Shown: positions 29,524 to 32,468 of the stretch, one piece after another
Layout of the letters: every line of letters begins with the position of its first letter
Numbering within the stretch: the first letter of the stretch is position 1
Notes under the pieces: generated by a model
Databases searched by the model: none
What the model saw: only the letters and a program-made list of their open reading frames with translations
Told to the model about the DNA's origin: nothing
Source of the DNA: a virus
Strand: one strand, 5' to 3'
IMG/VR virus record: IMGVR_UViG_3300024255_000093
Coordinates: 1 to 32,468 of that record
Length of the DNA: 32,468 bases
Translations under genes and position numbers: made by a program

Positions 29524-31059
29524 ATGGCCGTAAACTTTCCAGATAGTCCAAGTAATGGTGATACACATGTAGTTGGTGGTGTAACTTATACATATAATTC
29601 AACTAAAAATGCATGGGAAACTATTAGTGGCGCTATCACTACAACTGGCTCAGGAGATACTCCTCCCGCAAATCCAGCAGATGGCGACTTATGGTTTAAT
29701 TCTTCTTCAGCAGAATTATCAGTACGATATAATGATGGTACATCAAGCCAATGGGTAGCTGTTTCAGGAGCAGCTGGTCCATCTGGATCAAGTCCTAATT
29801 TATCTGCAGTTGCTGAAGATATTTTACCAGATGCAGATAGCTCTCGTAGTTTAGGATCTGCATCTAAAAAATGGAAAGATTTATTTTTAAGTGGTGATAC
29901 TTTAAGTTTAGGTGGTATCAAACTTAAAGACGCTGGTGGTTCGTTAAAAGTTGAAACAAGTGCTGGCGCTGATGTTAGTCCAGGCGGTACAAAGATATAC
30001 GCTAATCTTGCAGCATTTCCAGCTTCAGGTAACTCTGCTGGTGATATTGGTTTTGCAACTGATACTAAAGCATCTTATATGTGGGATGGAGTCGCTTGGC
30101 AAAGAATATCAATAGGATCACAGATTGGTCCTAGATATACCACAACGCCATCTGGAAGTCATGAATTGACTCAGGATGGAACGACATCAACTATCACTGC
30201 TGTTGCTGTTGATGAAACTGGATTTCCAGTAACGTATGATTGGGATGCATTCAGCGGATCTACTCTATATAATGATGATAGTTTACCACCTCAACTCACC
30301 GCATTGGCTAATAATAATGGTGTTTTTACTCTCACCCCGTCTACAGTAGAGGCAAAGGCCGGTAATTTTTCTTTTAGAGTAAAGGCTTCAGATGGTGTTT
30401 TAGTAACTCCTGCAATATCGTCAGTATCCTTAGCATTTGAAACAATTATTACTATTGCAGCACGACAAACTAGAAGTTCTAATTATGTTGAGCCAACATC
30501 TACTGGTGTTACTCAATTTGTATATGCCACCGCAGCTTCTAATTCTCATTTTAGCTATTTTCCAGAAGGTGCTACTGCATCAGCAGCAGGTTGGCCCACA
30601 GGTAAGAGATATATTGAAGCGAAATGGACATCAACAGAAGGTGCTTTTGGATCATTTATGCTTGGAGTAGGAGAACGAACTGCTTCTCACAACAATGCTT
30701 CTACTGGTGGATACACTGGTGGATCAGGTACAACTTCGGCGTATGCGTATGCAGACAACGGAAATACTTATAGTCTTGCTGGGAACAACCAAACCAGCGG
30801 ATTGGGCGCATATGTATTGAATGATGTATTTACAATTGCATACGATACAGATGCAGAAAAGGTATGGTTTGGTAAAAATGGCACTTGGGGGTCGGGTTGC
30901 GGAGATCCTGGCGCGGGTGGCGCGGGATTTTCTTTATCATATGCTAATGAAGGATACGCTTTTGTTGTGGCTTCGGCGTCAAATAGTAGCGGTAACGATT
31001 TTACAATTACTTGGGGCGGGTCTGATTATACCAAACCAACAGGATTTAGTAATTTTTAA
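29524..31059 (+). CDS. Tail fibre with SPRY-like C-terminal domain
   Basis: 511 residues. The N-terminus M-A-V-N-F-P-D-S-P-S-N-G-D-T-H-V is shared with the next fibre and marks one anchor type. Then G-D-L-W-F-N-S-S, the S-L-G-S-A-S-K-K-W-K-D-L module, and a divergent Ig-like domain (about 215-310). From about 320 to the end there is a SPRY/B30.2-like fold: R-Y-I-E-A-K-W-T, G-S-F-M-L-G-V-G, A-Y-A-Y-A-D-N-G-N-T-Y, D-V-F-T-I-A-Y-D-T-D, V-W-F-G-K-N-G-T-W, and F-V-V-A-S-A-S-N. SPRY domains bind protein loops or glycans, so this head likely contacts a cell-surface target. Confidence 0.8.
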   Translation: MAVNFPDSPSNGDTHVVGGVTYTYNSTKNAWETISGAITTTGSGDTPPANPADGDLWFNSSSAELSVRYNDGTSSQWVAVSGAAGPSGSSPNLSAVAEDILPDADSSRSLGSASKKWKDLFLSGDTLSLGGIKLKDAGGSLKVETSAGADVSPGGTKIYANLAAFPASGNSAGDIGFATDTKASYMWDGVAWQRISIGSQIGPRYTTTPSGSHELTQDGTTSTITAVAVDETGFPVTYDWDAFSGSTLYNDDSLPPQLTALANNNGVFTLTPSTVEAKAGNFSFRVKASDGVLVTPAISSVSLAFETIITIAARQTRSSNYVEPTSTGVTQFVYATAASNSHFSYFPEGATASAAGWPTGKRYIEAKWTSTEGAFGSFMLGVGERTASHNNASTGGYTGGSGTTSAYAYADNGNTYSLAGNNQTSGLGAYVLNDVFTIAYDTDAEKVWFGKNGTWGSGCGDPGAGGAGFSLSYANEGYAFVVASASNSSGNDFTITWGGSDYTKPTGFSNF

Positions 31060-31074
31060 TAGGATAGATAAAAA

Positions 31075-32468
31075 ATGGCAATAAACTTTCCAAATAGCCC
31101 TTCAAATGGGGATACGCATGTAGTAGGTTTAAAAACTTTCGTGTATAATTCTACTACTACTTCGTGGTCAGTTCAAGGCAGCGCTTCTGTTGATATTACA
31201 AGCATTACCGGAGATATTTTACCAGATACTGATAGTTCAAGAAGTTTAGGATCTGCATCTAAAAAATGGAAAGAACTTTATTTAAGTTCTTCAACTATTT
31301 TTCTTGGAGATTCGGGTACTATATCTGCTGGATCTGGCGGAGAAATTATTTTACCTTCTATTAAAATTGGAAAAGGTGCTAATGCCGTAAAATTAGAAGC
31401 AGATGGATCTGGTAAACTTAAAACTAAAAAAATTGTTGGTGGTGTAACACAGGCGGCTGAAGAACCAGGATCTGCTCTCATACTCGCTGATATGGCAGCG
31501 TTGATTGCAGTAACTGGAATGTCTGCTGGACAGACTGCATTAGTCACTGCTTTAAATAAAGTTTTCATGTATACTGGTTCAGCATGGTACTTAATTGCTA
31601 CCATGACTAATGCATCGCCAACTGATATTACTGGTGTTGCTGGGACATACGTTCTTGCAGAAGATGGAACAGCAACTACAATCACAGCAGTTTCTACTGA
31701 CCCAGAAGGATTTCCTCTTACTTGGTCTTATGCAGTCACGACAGGTTCTCTTGGTAGTATAGCAACAGTATCTCAAGCAGATAATGTGTTTACTATCACA
31801 CCTTCATCAAATGAAGCAGATGCCGGAACCTTCAGTATAACCTTTAGTGTGACTGACGGAGCAACAGGTGCAGTGAGTGTAGTAAGTGCGTTTACATTGG
31901 CATTTGGAGATGATCCAGGCCGGGTAGCATTTTATAAAGGTTCGCCAACCATATCAAATGCTTGGATATCTTCGTATGACTGGACCGTTCCGGCAGGAGT
32001 TACTAGTATATGTGTTTTATGTATCGGTGCTGGTGGTGGCGGCGGTGATGGCAGCAGAGGCGGTGGCGGTGGGGGTTTAGCATGGAAAAACCATATTCCA
32101 GTGACAGCGGGTGACGTATGGAGTATACACGTAGGTACGGCAGGCTGGAAAGATGGTGGCCAATCTGGCGATGCCTATCCTTTAAATGCTACGCATACAT
32201 ATATAAGAAATCCAAGTAATGTTATACCACTGCGCGCTGAAGGTGGATACACTGCTTCTGCTTTGGATGACAATCAAGGTGGAGGTGGATTTGTCACTGG
32301 CAGTTCTACATTTGGAACTGGTACTGGTGCTGTCTATACCGGCGGGACTGGCGGGCGATTGTGGGGCAACTGGGGTGGTGGAGGTGGCGCTGCTGGATAC
32401 TCTGGCAACGGTGGTCGCGGTGGTTGGGGTAGTGGATCAGAGGCCAATGGCGTGTCGGGATCTGGTGG
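31075..32468 (+). CDS. Tail fibre with glycine-rich tip, 3' end missing
   Basis: 464 residues visible; no stop before the window edge. The N-terminus M-A-I-N-F-P-N-S-P-S-N-G-D-T-H-V matches the previous gene. Then S-L-G-S-A-S-K-K-W-K-E-L-Y-L, a K-I-G-x-G-A-N-A-V-K-L module shared with the 26534 fibre, and the Ig-like cassette (about 180-280, close to that of the 18161 fibre). From about residue 290 there is W-T-V-P-A-G-V-T-S-I-C-V and long glycine runs, the pattern of glycine-rich phage adhesin tips. Such tips in T4-like phages determine receptor choice. The C-terminal part is unknown because the window ends. Confidence 0.8.
   Translation, partial: MAINFPNSPSNGDTHVVGLKTFVYNSTTTSWSVQGSASVDITSITGDILPDTDSSRSLGSASKKWKELYLSSSTIFLGDSGTISAGSGGEIILPSIKIGKGANAVKLEADGSGKLKTKKIVGGVTQAAEEPGSALILADMAALIAVTGMSAGQTALVTALNKVFMYTGSAWYLIATMTNASPTDITGVAGTYVLAEDGTATTITAVSTDPEGFPLTWSYAVTTGSLGSIATVSQADNVFTITPSSNEADAGTFSITFSVTDGATGAVSVVSAFTLAFGDDPGRVAFYKGSPTISNAWISSYDWTVPAGVTSICVLCIGAGGGGGDGSRGGGGGGLAWKNHIPVTAGDVWSIHVGTAGWKDGGQSGDAYPLNATHTYIRNPSNVIPLRAEGGYTASALDDNQGGGGFVTGSSTFGTGTGAVYTGGTGGRLWGNWGGGGGAAGYSGNGGRGGWGSGSEANGVSGSG

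Noticed and set aside
31278-31685. Minus-strand open frame of 135 residues, and others opposite the fibre genes
   Set aside because: They lie opposite well-supported fibre domains and mirror their repeat structure; no RBS or family match.
1-32468. tRNA genes, CRISPR arrays, insertion sequences, attachment sites
   Set aside because: No cloverleaf-like stretch, regular spaced repeat array, transposase or integrase gene was seen in reading the window.

Overview
The window is a contiguous piece of a tailed double-stranded DNA phage genome. All genes lie on the + strand, are tightly packed (many ATGA or 8-11 base overlaps) and are AT-rich. The gene content points to a T4-like marine myovirus of the cyanophage/pelagiphage type: class I ribonucleotide reductase, T4-type RNase H, PhoH-like ATPase, glutaredoxin, SNase-like nuclease, GH19 endolysin, spanins and long modular tail fibres. 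T4-type late promoter boxes (TATAAATA) are also present. The host cannot be read from the sequence. Four promoters of TTTACA-N17-TATAAT type suggest early transcription by a sigma-70-type bacterial polymerase.

Layout. (1) 1-10190: a block of lysine- and histidine-rich, low-complexity or mosaic proteins. Several start with a short peptide like the T4 capsid-targeting sequence (M-K-T/S-F/Y-x-x-x-I-x-E). Behind these leaders are different payloads: a probable ADP-ribosyltransferase, a PD-(D/E)XK nuclease-like protein, a DUF6321-like basic module, and proteins with I/L-x-E motifs of the kind cut by T4 prohead protease. I read the block as internal head or injected proteins. (2) 10191-11319: i-spanin, an o-spanin lipoprotein embedded out of frame, and a small membrane protein. 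(3) 11320-14337: a regulatory region with a 13-bp inverted repeat over a sigma-70-like promoter, then nrdB, nrdA and a small zinc-ribbon gene. (4) 14377-16824: GIY-YIG protein, SNase-like nuclease, RNase H, a DUF6433-like protein and a 56-residue gene between two terminators. (5) 16929-21898: a histidine-rich protein with a capsid-targeting-like start, then two tail-fibre/adhesin genes. (6) 22010-26489: an early-type cluster of small genes with phoH, glutaredoxin, endolysin and a HAD phosphatase. (7) 26534-32468: three more fibre genes, the last cut by the window edge.

How it fits together. Early promoters drive nucleotide-metabolism and DNA-handling genes (nrdBA, rnh, the 22010 gene, the 22864-phoH-grx run). 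Late boxes 34-46 bases before the start codon precede the large repeat-containing internal protein, the GIY-YIG gene, the histidine-rich protein and a fibre gene. The five fibre genes share an Ig-like cassette but end in different carbohydrate- or protein-binding heads (LamG, SPRY, glycine-rich), as expected of exchangeable host-recognition parts. The most interesting candidate system is the set of capsid-targeted payload proteins, which looks like a larger version of T4 Alt plus internal proteins.
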